This document shows positions 7,837-15,574 of a DNA stretch of 24,479 nt, one piece after another; positions within the stretch are counted from its first letter, which is position 1; every line of letters begins with the position of its first letter. The stretch comes from Bacteroidota bacterium. Lineage in GTDB: Bacteria; Bacteroidota; Bacteroidia; Bacteroidales; B18-G4. Location: positions 1 to 24,479 of the forward strand of contig QMPN01000017.1 of the NCBI GenBank assembly GCA_003648575.1, read 5' to 3'. The notes below the pieces were generated by a model that worked only from the letters and a program-made list of their open reading frames with translations, was not told where the DNA came from and did not search any database. The position numbers and the translations under genes were made by a program.

Positions 7837-8019
7837 TTATCCTTGTGATCTGTGCTGGATCAATCTTCTTAATTTCCTGGATAAGCAATCCAATAATTCA
7901 CTAATATGTGTCTCTTCAGCCTGACTAATATAGTTTGTCCTGGCTGCAATATCAACTTGTGTTTCTAACTCGGCCAGGGATGCTTTAGAATTATACAAAT
8001 ACCTTATACCCAATTTCAT
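7837..8019 (-). pseudogene. Remnant of a four-helix-bundle (S23/IVP-type) protein gene
   Basis: An open frame of 60 codons matches the C-terminal half of the four-helix-bundle family related to proteins encoded in 23S rRNA intervening sequences: the IRYLYNSKASLAELETQ segment followed by the last helix pair. Intact members are about 115-125 residues and begin with a helix pair that is missing here. In-frame TGA lies two codons before the only ATG, and neither other frame upstream looks like the family. The 5' break lies about 30 bases from the heptamer array at 8049-8132 and the 3' stop is two bases from the array at 7793-7834. I read it as a decayed gene; a short functional product is unlikely. 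Confidence 0.65.
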
Positions 8020-8048
8020 AAATTGTCACACCGTATGATTATAAATTC

Positions 8049-8132
<84 letters not shown>

Positions 8133-8171
8133 TATTAACATACACCTGCTTATAACATTTTTCTCCCGCTC

Positions 8172-8203
8172 TTGAAATTGCAAACAGACAATCCTTACTT
8201 TTG
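8172..8203 (+). promoter_or_regulatory. Promoter of the FtsB-like gene
   Basis: TTG (8172-8174) and TACTTTTG (8196-8203) are separated by 21 bases, fitting the Bacteroidota TTTG-N19-21-TAnnTTTG architecture. The -7 box ends only five bases before the ATG at 8209, so the mRNA is predicted to have almost no 5' leader. Confidence 0.65.
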
Positions 8204-8208
8204 CATTA

Positions 8209-8502
8209 ATGAATAAATTCCTCCACCGCCTCAATAATAAATATGCGATCACCATTATCGCTTTTTTGGTGTGGCTGTTGTTTTTCGATAATAATAATTT
8301 CATTGCACAGATCCGGCTCAACAGGATGCATCATGAGCTGGAAATGGAAAAGGAGTATTATCTCTCCGAGATCGAAAAGGACCGGCAGGCTACCTATGAG
8401 CTGATGACGGATACCTTGACACTCCAAAAATTCGGCCGGGAGCAATACCTGATGAAGCGTGACAACGAAGACATCTACCTCATAGTGGATGAGGATGAAT
8501 AG
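8209..8502 (+). CDS. FtsB/DivIC-family septum formation initiator
   Basis: The 97-residue protein has the FtsB/DivIC layout: short basic cytoplasmic N terminus, one transmembrane helix (about residues 12-28), a heptad-like coiled coil (about 33-70, rich in Glu, Lys and Leu), then the LQKFGREQYLMKRDNED segment that marks Bacteroidota members. These proteins form a small membrane complex with FtsL and FtsQ and act in divisome activation. The start is fixed by the upstream promoter and by the lack of any other ATG before the transmembrane helix. The tail is acidic. It sits alone rather than next to eno, as in some other bacteria. A small membrane protein follows after 57 bases with its own -7 box. 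Confidence 0.85.
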   Translation: MNKFLHRLNNKYAITIIAFLVWLLFFDNNNFIAQIRLNRMHHELEMEKEYYLSEIEKDRQATYELMTDTLTLQKFGREQYLMKRDNEDIYLIVDEDE

Positions 8503-8532
8503 CCTCCCCCTGAGCAAATATGTAGTTTTTTA

Positions 8533-8540
8533 TATATTTG
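8533..8540 (+). promoter_or_regulatory. -7 box for the small membrane protein gene
   Basis: TATATTTG matches TAnnTTTG and lies 19 bases before the ATG at 8560. No clear -33 TTTG is seen. Confidence 0.45.
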
Positions 8541-8559
8541 TAGTCCAAACCAAATTAAC

Positions 8560-8961
8560 ATGGCTCAAAGAACTTACCCTGAAGCGGTTCAAAATTGTGT
8601 CAACAATTGCAGGCGTGTGGCCCGAACTGCTCTACTTGTAGTCACCCTGTTCTGGATTATTTTCGGTATTGTAACCGGCTTTAATAATGAGGGTGGCATT
8701 AGCTCAATCTTCGATAATTTCACCACTATCCTGCCCTGGCTGGCTATTGTCGTTCTGTGGTTCGTCGCCTGGCGATGGGAAGTGCTCGGTGGAATCCTTA
8801 TCATTGCCTTCAGCATTTACATGGCATCTTACCTGGGAGTATTCGAGGGAGAAACAACACAGGGGCTCATGATCATCACCCCGCTGGCTATGACCGGCTT
8901 TATGTTTGTCTTTATCGGATTTAGGATTTGGCTCGCCAGAAAGGCCGAGGCAGCTCAATAA
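8560..8961 (+). CDS. Small integral membrane protein, unknown function
   Basis: The family is not recognised. The 133-residue protein has a short polar N terminus with Cys-Asn-Asn-Cys (residues about 12-17) followed by four hydrophobic segments, roughly 23-42, 57-72, 74-90 and 102-125, and a short Lys/Ala-rich C terminus. It has no catalytic motif. The ATG follows a TAnnTTTG box at a normal distance. It faces the hydrolase gene on the other strand, with 18 bases between the stops. Nothing links it clearly to the FtsB-like gene in front. Confidence 0.7.
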   Translation: MAQRTYPEAVQNCVNNCRRVARTALLVVTLFWIIFGIVTGFNNEGGISSIFDNFTTILPWLAIVVLWFVAWRWEVLGGILIIAFSIYMASYLGVFEGETTQGLMIITPLAMTGFMFVFIGFRIWLARKAEAAQ

Positions 8962-8979
8962 AAAATATTTCCGGGATCT

Positions 8980-10167
8980 TTAAAAACCGTGATTTTGATC
9001 ATCCCGCAGGAAATGTCCTGCTTCCTTAAATATGCGGTCGAAGCTTTCATCAACCTGTTTTGATAATTCAGGATCAGTACTTATCGGGAAGGGCGTTTCA
9101 TGCGTATATACATAAGGAAAATCAATCCTGTTCACCCATACGCCTGAGCCGTCGAAATTTTCCATGATATATTCCTCCGGGAAAACTTCATCATCCTTCA
9201 GTGCATAAACCAGTAGCCGGTCGCTGAAGTCGTTAAAGACGCTGCCGCGCAGAGAACTGAAATAATCCGGTGACAACATGGCCATAAATGCCCTGGCTAT
9301 GTTTTTTATTTCCATATGCTTAACGTACGACTTCAGGGTTTGTCTTCTCCAACTACTCTGGTTGAGGTAGTACTTACGTAATTTTCCAAAGGCCTGTTGA
9401 TCCATGATTAAACGGGATATTCCGTTCATCCTGCTGAACACAGTTCCTCCGGCGAACAGTACAAAACGTGATTTGTCAAAGATGCCTTCAGGGTTGGCGA
9501 TCATCAGCACCTGGGCTAAAAAAGCTCCGATGGAATACCCAAAGAAGTGGATCTCAGTATCTTCTTTGAATACCGGGTGTTTACCGGAGCTTATATGATT
9601 TACCAAATTGAGGAGATCCATAATGCTTTGGTAGCCTGAAAGGGCAAAGCGCTCAGGCATATTGTCGAGTCTTTCACTGAGGGCCGCATTGGCAAATGTG
9701 GAGTATTGCTGACCGTCATATTTTTTTTCACGCTGGTGGCTCAGGCCAGACATCCTTCTGGGGTTGACCCATGATGAAGGAGTACGGTTCATATGAAAAC
9801 TGATGGGAAACAGAATCACTGCATGTCCGGTACGAAGCACCAACTCCCTTGCCCAGGTAAGATACTTATCCCAGCTTTTTTCATTCAGGCCATGCAAAAG
9901 GACTATGGCCCTGTTGGTCTGCCGGTAGCCTTCGGGCATAAAAACCGGATAGCGGAATTCAATGTTTTCCCTGATCTGATTGTCGGCAAGAGCACTGAGG
10001 AAATCTTTTTCATCTTCCGGCATAGTGGCCGGACCGGGCAGATGTTTTGAATAATCAGAACTAAAAGAAAAACAACGGTAATCTATGCCTGTCCCTTTTA
10101 ACCTTTCAGCATCCTTATCCAGTGAAAATGCCTTGCCTAATATATTATGATTGCTGGTATAGCCCAT
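8980..10167 (-). CDS. Alpha/beta-hydrolase-fold protein, possible DUF6051
   Basis: The 395-residue protein has no signal peptide and is probably cytoplasmic. An oxyanion-type segment VLLHGLNEKSW starts near residue 89, and the nucleophile elbow is GYSIG with S212. Possible partners of the triad are the Asp in KDDEVFPEEY (near 335) and a His in the C-terminal part (THETPF or GHF). The N-terminal 75 residues match no domain I know. The long insert between the first strand and the elbow contains HQREKKYDGQQYS. The family may be DUF6051, a Bacteroidota alpha/beta hydrolase family, but this is from memory and uncertain. It is divergent from the LytTR gene with 217 bases between the starts. Substrate unknown. 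Confidence 0.7.
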   Translation of the reverse strand: MGYTSNHNILGKAFSLDKDAERLKGTGIDYRCFSFSSDYSKHLPGPATMPEDEKDFLSALADNQIRENIEFRYPVFMPEGYRQTNRAIVLLHGLNEKSWDKYLTWARELVLRTGHAVILFPISFHMNRTPSSWVNPRRMSGLSHQREKKYDGQQYSTFANAALSERLDNMPERFALSGYQSIMDLLNLVNHISSGKHPVFKEDTEIHFFGYSIGAFLAQVLMIANPEGIFDKSRFVLFAGGTVFSRMNGISRLIMDQQAFGKLRKYYLNQSSWRRQTLKSYVKHMEIKNIARAFMAMLSPDYFSSLRGSVFNDFSDRLLVYALKDDEVFPEEYIMENFDGSGVWVNRIDFPYVYTHETPFPISTDPELSKQVDESFDRIFKEAGHFLRDDQNHGF

Positions 10168-10262
10168 AATCGTAATTCAAATATTAATTGCAAAATTCTG
10201 CAATCAAAAGCCCCTTTGCAAAAAATAGGTATGCAGGGCATGCTTATGTGACCAATTTGTAA

Positions 10263-10296
10263 ATACGGGGGTAAAAAACAGTATATAGGGGCGAAA
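10263..10296. promoter_or_regulatory. Direct repeat, candidate LytTR binding site
   Basis: Two 14-base segments, 10263-10276 and 10283-10296, are offset by exactly 20 bases and agree at 10 of 14 positions (ATA..GGGG..AAA). LytTR domains typically bind pairs of short direct repeats about two helical turns apart. The site lies about 50 bases upstream of the -7 box of the LytTR gene, so autoregulation is plausible; this is inference. Confidence 0.4.
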
Positions 10297-10344
10297 TTAT
10301 CTTTTCTATTCCACTGCAGGGAAATAAAAAACCGTCATATTTGT

Positions 10345-10352
10345 TACCTTTG
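10345..10352 (+). promoter_or_regulatory. -7 box for the LytTR-lipase operon
   Basis: TACCTTTG matches TAnnTTTG, 32 bases before the ATG at 10385. There is no clear -33 TTTG, which would fit a promoter that needs an activator. Confidence 0.5.
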
Positions 10353-10384
10353 TACATAGTAAACAAAAAACCAGCCAGGCATCC

Positions 10385-11248
10385 ATGCAATTTTATGAAA
10401 AAGCCATTCCGGATTACCTGAACCGATGGGGAAACATCATCCGGCTGGTGCTGTTTACTGCCATCTTTGCGCTGATATTCATTAATGTTTATGCCCCCTT
10501 CGGTGCCGATTCCTATTTAAAGCTCAGCGGGGTCCGCCTGTTCCTCTATTCAAGCTTTGTGATCCTTACCGGTATGCTGGTAGTAGTCATCAGCAGGCTG
10601 ATGATGTTCTTATACAGCCGAAAAAAAATACTTAACTACTGGCGTTATGCCCTCTGGGTCGTTTCTGAGATCCTGGTGATGGCCTTTGTTTATTGCATCT
10701 ATGTGAAGTTCATCCTGGCCGACGAGCGTGATTTTATGGTCATTTTCAGTGCCAGCATTAAGAATACTTCCCTTATCATTCTTCTACCATATACTATTCT
10801 CTGGCTTTTCTTTTCCTGGCAGGATAAATCAGCCAGACTGGAGGAAATGAAAGGGATGGAAACCACATCCAAAAAAGGAGAAGGTGGCATGATCCCTTTC
10901 AAGGATGAAAAAGGAAGCTTACGCCTTTCTGTTCACCTGGCAGACCTGCTCTATCTGGAAGCAGCCGATAATTATGTTTCTATTCATTACGTCCGCCGGA
11001 ATAAGCAGCATCATTTCATGGTCCGGAATTCGATGAAGGCTTTTGAGGAGCAATTCAGTGACAGCAACGTTATCCGCTGCCACCGTTCATACATGGTCAA
11101 TCTCGCTAAGGTCGATATCATTCGCAAAGAAAAAGACGGACTTCACCTTGAGCTGGACACGGAAGAAAGTATTTCTCTGCTTGTTTCCAAAACTTATGTA
11201 AAAAAGGTCATGGAAGCCTTTTCAAAAATGTCGCCACTGGAAAAGTAA
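10385..11248 (+). CDS. Membrane-anchored LytTR-family transcription regulator
   Basis: The 287-residue protein has four predicted transmembrane helices (about 17-36, 51-75, 87-112, 125-144), a charged linker (about 145-168), and a C-terminal LytTR DNA-binding domain (about 170-283). LytTR signatures are LADLLYLEAADNYVSIHY, the conserved FxxxHRSYMVN-like element IRCHRSYMVNL (230-240) and the terminal VSKTYVKKVMEAF. There is no receiver domain, so the membrane part may itself sense a signal. The gene lies 10 bases ahead of a secreted lipase gene, almost certainly in one operon, and a candidate LytTR site lies upstream. Target genes beyond its own operon cannot be predicted. Confidence 0.88.
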   Translation: MQFYEKAIPDYLNRWGNIIRLVLFTAIFALIFINVYAPFGADSYLKLSGVRLFLYSSFVILTGMLVVVISRLMMFLYSRKKILNYWRYALWVVSEILVMAFVYCIYVKFILADERDFMVIFSASIKNTSLIILLPYTILWLFFSWQDKSARLEEMKGMETTSKKGEGGMIPFKDEKGSLRLSVHLADLLYLEAADNYVSIHYVRRNKQHHFMVRNSMKAFEEQFSDSNVIRCHRSYMVNLAKVDIIRKEKDGLHLELDTEESISLLVSKTYVKKVMEAFSKMSPLEK

Positions 11249-11258
11249 AACCCGAACA

Positions 11259-12374
11259 ATGAAAATAATTCTGCGAAACACCGGCTTGCTGGTCATGCTG
11301 CTTTTAATATCAGGATTGAATTCATATGCTCAAAATGTGCTGAAGCCCGGATTTGATCCCGGGGAATATGCGGAATTGCTTGGCTTAACACACAATATCT
11401 CAAGTACAAATAATGACAAACTGTCTGTCCCTGTTCCGGGAAATTACAAACGCGTTTATCAATCCAAAGCTGGTCCGCTCGATAACTTATTTGACCTTTA
11501 CCTGAGGGATGATGGAGTTGGTGTTCTGGAGATTCGGGGAACTACTGCTAAAACCAGTTCGTGGCTGGAGAACTTTTATGCGGGCATGGTGCCTGCTACA
11601 GGCGTCATACAAATTTCCTTAAACGAAAAGTTTCATTACAAACTGTCCGACGACTCTTTGGCCAGCGTACATTCGGGCTGGCTGACAGGACTTGCATGCA
11701 TGGCAGAAGATATCGTAGACAAGATCAATGAGTACCATCGCAAAGGAGTGAAGGAATTCATCCTGATGGGCCACAGCCAGGGTGGAGCCATTGTTTTTCT
11801 GCTCAATTCATACTTATATTATGATTTAAATGATCTTGTGCCGGATGATATCATATTCAAGACATATAACAGCGCTGCCCCGAAACCCGGCAATCTTTTT
11901 TATGCCTATGACTATGATTACATCAACCGCGGAGGGTGGGCAATCAGGGTGGTGAACCCCGTGGATTGGGTACCGCAGACACCCATCACAGTGCAGGTGC
12001 TGGACGACTTCAGCGAAGTGAACCCCTTTGTCGACATGGAAACTTTTACCGGCTCTATGGGATGGATGGAAAAAGTGGTGGTCAAATCTATTTTCAGAAA
12101 GACAGACCGCTCACTGGACAAAGCCAGAAAACGCCTGTTGAAATACCTGGGTGTAAAAATGTTTAAATTTATCGATACTTATATGGATGGCATGCAGGAG
12201 CCTGAATATGCACAAAGCATGAACTATGTGCCTGCCGGAACACCCGTGATCCTTCCCCCTACGGAAAAATATTACAAAGAATTCATTCCCAATACGCGCG
12301 ACAATGTGTTTAAGCATCACTTTGGGAAGGCGTATTATTTTTTGCTAAAGGAACATTATGACCTTGACAAATAA
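11259..12374 (+). CDS. Secreted class 3 (fungal-type) lipase-like protein
   Basis: The 371-residue protein has a signal peptide (about 1-24, ending SYA before QN). The alpha/beta-hydrolase core shows EIRGTT (91-96, oxyanion region) and the nucleophile elbow GHSQG (171-175, Ser173), as in class 3 lipases of the Rhizomucor type. Candidate triad partners are an Asp in NPVDWVP and the HHFGKAYY His near the C terminus. The last 100 residues include Lys-rich helices and KYYKEFIPNTRDN. The product is probably periplasmic or outer-membrane associated; no lipobox or T9SS domain is seen. It is cotranscribed with the LytTR regulator. The natural substrate is unknown. Confidence 0.85.
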   Translation: MKIILRNTGLLVMLLLISGLNSYAQNVLKPGFDPGEYAELLGLTHNISSTNNDKLSVPVPGNYKRVYQSKAGPLDNLFDLYLRDDGVGVLEIRGTTAKTSSWLENFYAGMVPATGVIQISLNEKFHYKLSDDSLASVHSGWLTGLACMAEDIVDKINEYHRKGVKEFILMGHSQGGAIVFLLNSYLYYDLNDLVPDDIIFKTYNSAAPKPGNLFYAYDYDYINRGGWAIRVVNPVDWVPQTPITVQVLDDFSEVNPFVDMETFTGSMGWMEKVVVKSIFRKTDRSLDKARKRLLKYLGVKMFKFIDTYMDGMQEPEYAQSMNYVPAGTPVILPPTEKYYKEFIPNTRDNVFKHHFGKAYYFLLKEHYDLDK

Positions 12375-12416
12375 TTTTGAGTTTTGAGTTTTGAGTTTTG
12401 AATTTTAATTCATTAT
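12375..12416. repeat. Heptamer array starting at the lipase stop codon (6 units)
   Basis: Units ttttgag (three copies), ttttgaa, ttttaat and tcattat begin on the base immediately after the TAA stop. The minus strand is the A/C-rich one (ctcaaaa). The rest of the gap to the permease gene holds the -7 box at 12519 and otherwise nothing I can identify. Confidence 0.8.
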
Positions 12417-12518
12417 TACAATGCTTCTTCAGATTTTGCACCTTCCGAATTCAGCATTAAACCAAACAGCCTTGTTCGCATCCAAATAAGTATACTCCTA
12501 TTATATATTTAATTTGGT

Positions 12519-12526
12519 TAAATTTG
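12519..12526 (+). promoter_or_regulatory. -7 box for the permease-TolC operon
   Basis: TAAATTTG matches TAnnTTTG and lies 57 bases before the TTG start at 12584. The AT-rich tract before it (tattatatatttaattt) may help, but no standard -33 TTTG is seen at the right distance. Confidence 0.45.
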
Positions 12527-12583
12527 CAGGAATAAAAATTTTCAGGCCCTTTTGCCGTTATCCTGGTAATTAAACTACGAAAA

Positions 12584-13945
12584 TTGGACAGATTCTACCA
12601 CACCCTGAATATTGCCATTGATGCCGTACTGGCAAACAAGTTCCGCTCCATACTTACCGCTCTTGGTATTATTTTCGGTGTTGCAGCCGTGATTGCCATG
12701 ATGGCTATTGGAAATGGAGCCCGGCAGGAGATCCTGGACCAGATCAAAATGGTTGGGGTTAATAATATCATGATCACGCCCATCCTGGATAATTCGGCCG
12801 CGGAGGGTGATGATGGTGATGACAGCAGGTCATTAAAAGGAAAATATTCACCGGGACTGACGCTTCAGGATGCCAAAAGTATAACTGACATCATTCCCAC
12901 CGTGGTCAGGGTAAGCCCGGAGGTGACCTATGAAACATTCATTATCAAGGACGGGATCAGAAAAAAAGCAACCTTAAAAGGTGTAAGCCCGGACTTTTTC
13001 GATGTGTATAGCCTGCCCCTTCAGGATGGTATGATGTTCAATAACCTGCAAATGGAGAACGGAAGCCCCGTCTGTATCATCGGGCCAACTATCAAATCAC
13101 GCTTTTTCTCGGCGGAAAACCCATTGGGGAAATACATCAAATGCGGGAATATCTGGCTCAAAGTTGTAGGCATACTCGAAAGCATGAAGATGGCCGGCGG
13201 AACCTCTGAAGACCTGGGCATCAGCGATTATAACAACAACATTTATGCTCCCCTGCAAACAGTATTACTGAGGTATAAAGACCGTTCGGTGATCGACCCC
13301 AGGGACATTGGTGGCGGGGGTAGTGAGATCATCGTCTCCCACGGCCAGATAATTTCCTCTTTCAGCAGTGGAGGCTCAGCTGATGAAACAAACAAAAACC
13401 AACTCGACAGGATCGTGGTTCAGGTTGACAACAGTGAAAACCTGAACGTAACAACCACCCTCTTGCAACGCATGATGCTGCGAAGGCATTCCGATATCCC
13501 TGATTTTGAGATCACTGTGCCTGAACTATTACTGAAGCAGGAGCAGCATACAAAAGATATTTTCAATATTGTGCTGGGGGTTATTGCCAGCATATCCCTG
13601 ATTGTAGGCGGTATTGGCATTATGAACATTATGCTCGCATCTGTGATGGAACGGATTCGGGAGATAGGAGTGCGTCGCGCCTCAGGGGCTACGCAGCGTG
13701 ATATCATCACGCAGTTTTTGACCGAAGCAACACTGATCAGCGTCACCGGAGGATTTATCGGGATCGTGCTTGGTGTAGCCTTTGCCAAGATAATCACTGA
13801 ATTTACGGGGATACTGACCATCATCTCCCTGCTCTCCATAGTAGTTTCTTTTGGTGTTTCTGCCGCCATTGGCATCACGTTTGGATATATGCCTGCGCGC
13901 AAAGCCGCCAACCAGAATCCTGTTGAATCACTTCGTCATGAATAG
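12584..13945 (+). CDS. MacB/FtsX-type ABC transporter permease
   Basis: The 453-residue protein has one N-terminal transmembrane helix (about 20-45), a large periplasmic MacB-PCD-like domain (about 50-310), and three C-terminal helices (about 327-352, 378-402, 412-440) with the FtsX signature around GGIGIMNIMLASVMERIREIG. This is the topology of MacB-type mechanotransmission permeases, but without the N-terminal ATPase that full MacB carries. The start is TTG; no ATG occurs in frame nearby, and MDRFYHTLNIAIDAVLANKFRS is the expected N terminus for the family. It overlaps or lies next to a TolC-like gene. Neither an ABC ATPase nor a membrane fusion protein is encoded next to it, which is unusual for this type. 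Confidence 0.9.
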   Translation: MDRFYHTLNIAIDAVLANKFRSILTALGIIFGVAAVIAMMAIGNGARQEILDQIKMVGVNNIMITPILDNSAAEGDDGDDSRSLKGKYSPGLTLQDAKSITDIIPTVVRVSPEVTYETFIIKDGIRKKATLKGVSPDFFDVYSLPLQDGMMFNNLQMENGSPVCIIGPTIKSRFFSAENPLGKYIKCGNIWLKVVGILESMKMAGGTSEDLGISDYNNNIYAPLQTVLLRYKDRSVIDPRDIGGGGSEIIVSHGQIISSFSSGGSADETNKNQLDRIVVQVDNSENLNVTTTLLQRMMLRRHSDIPDFEITVPELLLKQEQHTKDIFNIVLGVIASISLIVGGIGIMNIMLASVMERIREIGVRRASGATQRDIITQFLTEATLISVTGGFIGIVLGVAFAKIITEFTGILTIISLLSIVVSFGVSAAIGITFGYMPARKAANQNPVESLRHE

Positions 13946-13958
13946 AAGAACATCTACA

Positions 13959-15461
13959 ATGAAAAAGAGTAAAATCCTGAACGCGTTTCTTTCACTTTTT
14001 CTTCTTGCTTTGCTTTCACCATCAGAAGGCTATGCACAGAATGACAATATTAATCTTCTCTCACTGGATGATGTCATCTATGTTGCACAAGAGCAATCAC
14101 CGGATGCATTGATCGCCAAGCATCGTTTCAGGTCCAGTTACTGGGAGTTCAAATCTTTTAAGGCGGATTACCTGCCTGCTCTTACATTGGATGGTACCGT
14201 ACCGGAGTATAACAGGGGTATTGATGCCGTTCAACAACCAGACGGAAGCTATGAATTTAAACCTGTTGACCAGGGTGGTGCAAATGCAGGATTGTCATTG
14301 AGTCAACGCATTGGCCCTACCGGGGGAAAGATATCACTTAACAGTAGGCTTGCATATTTTGACAATATTACGGGAACACCTCAAGATCAACCCTTCGCGG
14401 CCGAAATTATCAATGTTAGGTACGATCAGCCACTTTTTCAATACAATAATTTCAGATGGGACAAACATATTGAGCCCATGAAATATGAAATGGCCAAGAG
14501 GAGCTACCTGGAAGATGTGGAACAGGTTGCTATCTTAGCAACCAATTATTTCTTCAACTTGCTGCAGGCCCAGATCGATCTGCAGATCTCGGTGAAAAAC
14601 ATGTTTAATTACGATACCCTTTACCGTATCGCCAAGGGAAGATACCAGCTTGGAAAGATCGCTGAGAATGAACTGCTTCAACTGGAACTGAATTACCTGA
14701 AAGCTGAAGCTGCTGTTGAGCAGGCTGAACTGGAATTCGAAAATAACCTGTTCAGGCTAAAGTCATATCTGAGAATAAAAGATGACGTACTTATTGAACT
14801 GATCCCACCAAAGGTAGAGCAGTTCTTTACCATTGATGCAGGGAAGGCTTTGGATGAAGCGCAATACAACTCTTCAACAGCCCTTGATTTTGAGAAACGA
14901 AGGCTGCAAGCCCAGAGCCAGGTAAATTTGGCAAAAATGATGGGCCGCTTCGATGCTGACCTTTCAGCTACTTTCGGTCTTGCTGCACAAGGAGCAACAA
15001 TACAGGGAGCATACACACAACCAGATGATGCACGACAGATGAGCCTGGGATTCAGACTTCCGATCCTTGACTGGGGCTCAGCGCACGGGCAGATTAAGCT
15101 GGCTGAGTCACAAGAAGAACTGGTAATAACCTCGGTTGAACAGGAGGAAATAGATTTCAAACAAAGTATTTACCTCGAAGTAATGCAGTTCAATATGCAG
15201 GAGAACCAACTAAGGATTGCCGCCAAGGCCGATACCGTTGCACAGAAGAGGTTTGACGTCACACAGCGCCGCTATATGATCGGACAGGTAAACGATGTGC
15301 TGGAGTTGAACAATGCCCAGATCGACAACGACAATGCCCTGAAAGGCTACTACATGGCCCTGCGTTCATACTACCGCAACTACTACCAGATCCGGAAGCA
15401 AACCCTTTACGACTTTGAGATGGACATGCCATTGCTGTTTGATATTAATGATATAATGTAG
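13959..15461 (+). CDS. TolC-like outer membrane efflux protein
   Basis: About 500 residues with signal peptide (MKKSK start, hydrophobic core, cleavage after GYA before QN). Two halves of alternating long amphipathic helices and short beta segments, typical of the outer membrane efflux family, are visible, e.g. the LLQAQIDLQISVKN helix and the C-terminal RRYMIGQVNDVLELNNAQIDND element. It would form the outer-membrane channel for the permease in front. The frame is open back to 13851. An ATG at 13938 overlaps the permease stop (ATGAATAG) and is the alternative start, adding seven residues; 13959 gives the cleanest signal peptide. Translational coupling to the permease is likely either way. 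Confidence 0.87.
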   Translation: MKKSKILNAFLSLFLLALLSPSEGYAQNDNINLLSLDDVIYVAQEQSPDALIAKHRFRSSYWEFKSFKADYLPALTLDGTVPEYNRGIDAVQQPDGSYEFKPVDQGGANAGLSLSQRIGPTGGKISLNSRLAYFDNITGTPQDQPFAAEIINVRYDQPLFQYNNFRWDKHIEPMKYEMAKRSYLEDVEQVAILATNYFFNLLQAQIDLQISVKNMFNYDTLYRIAKGRYQLGKIAENELLQLELNYLKAEAAVEQAELEFENNLFRLKSYLRIKDDVLIELIPPKVEQFFTIDAGKALDEAQYNSSTALDFEKRRLQAQSQVNLAKMMGRFDADLSATFGLAAQGATIQGAYTQPDDARQMSLGFRLPILDWGSAHGQIKLAESQEELVITSVEQEEIDFKQSIYLEVMQFNMQENQLRIAAKADTVAQKRFDVTQRRYMIGQVNDVLELNNAQIDNDNALKGYYMALRSYYRNYYQIRKQTLYDFEMDMPLLFDINDIM

Positions 15462-15503
15462 GCTTCGCCAGGCGTTAGGCGTTGGGCTGTGGGCTGTAGG
15501 TTG
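15462..15503. repeat. Heptamer array starting at the TolC stop codon (6 units)
   Basis: Units gcttcgc, caggcgt, taggcgt, tgggctg (twice) and taggttg begin on the base after the TAG stop. The minus strand is A/C-rich (cagccca, acgccta). It ends 41 bases before the -7 box of the next gene. Confidence 0.8.
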
Positions 15504-15544
15504 AATCCTCACTTTGCTTTCTTTCTTTTGGAGGAATAATTTCG

Positions 15545-15552
15545 TATCTTTG
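15545..15552 (+). promoter_or_regulatory. -7 box for the T9SS-protein gene
   Basis: TATCTTTG matches TAnnTTTG and lies 22 bases before the ATG at 15575. Upstream TTTG copies at 15513-15516 and 15527-15530 are not at the standard distance. Confidence 0.5.
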
Positions 15553-15574
15553 TTACAACCATATAATATTTGGC

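Noticed and set aside
13851..13958. N-terminal extension of the TolC-like protein to 13851
   Set aside because: It overlaps the permease gene by about 95 bases and would bury the signal peptide; ATGs at 13938 or 13959 fit much better.
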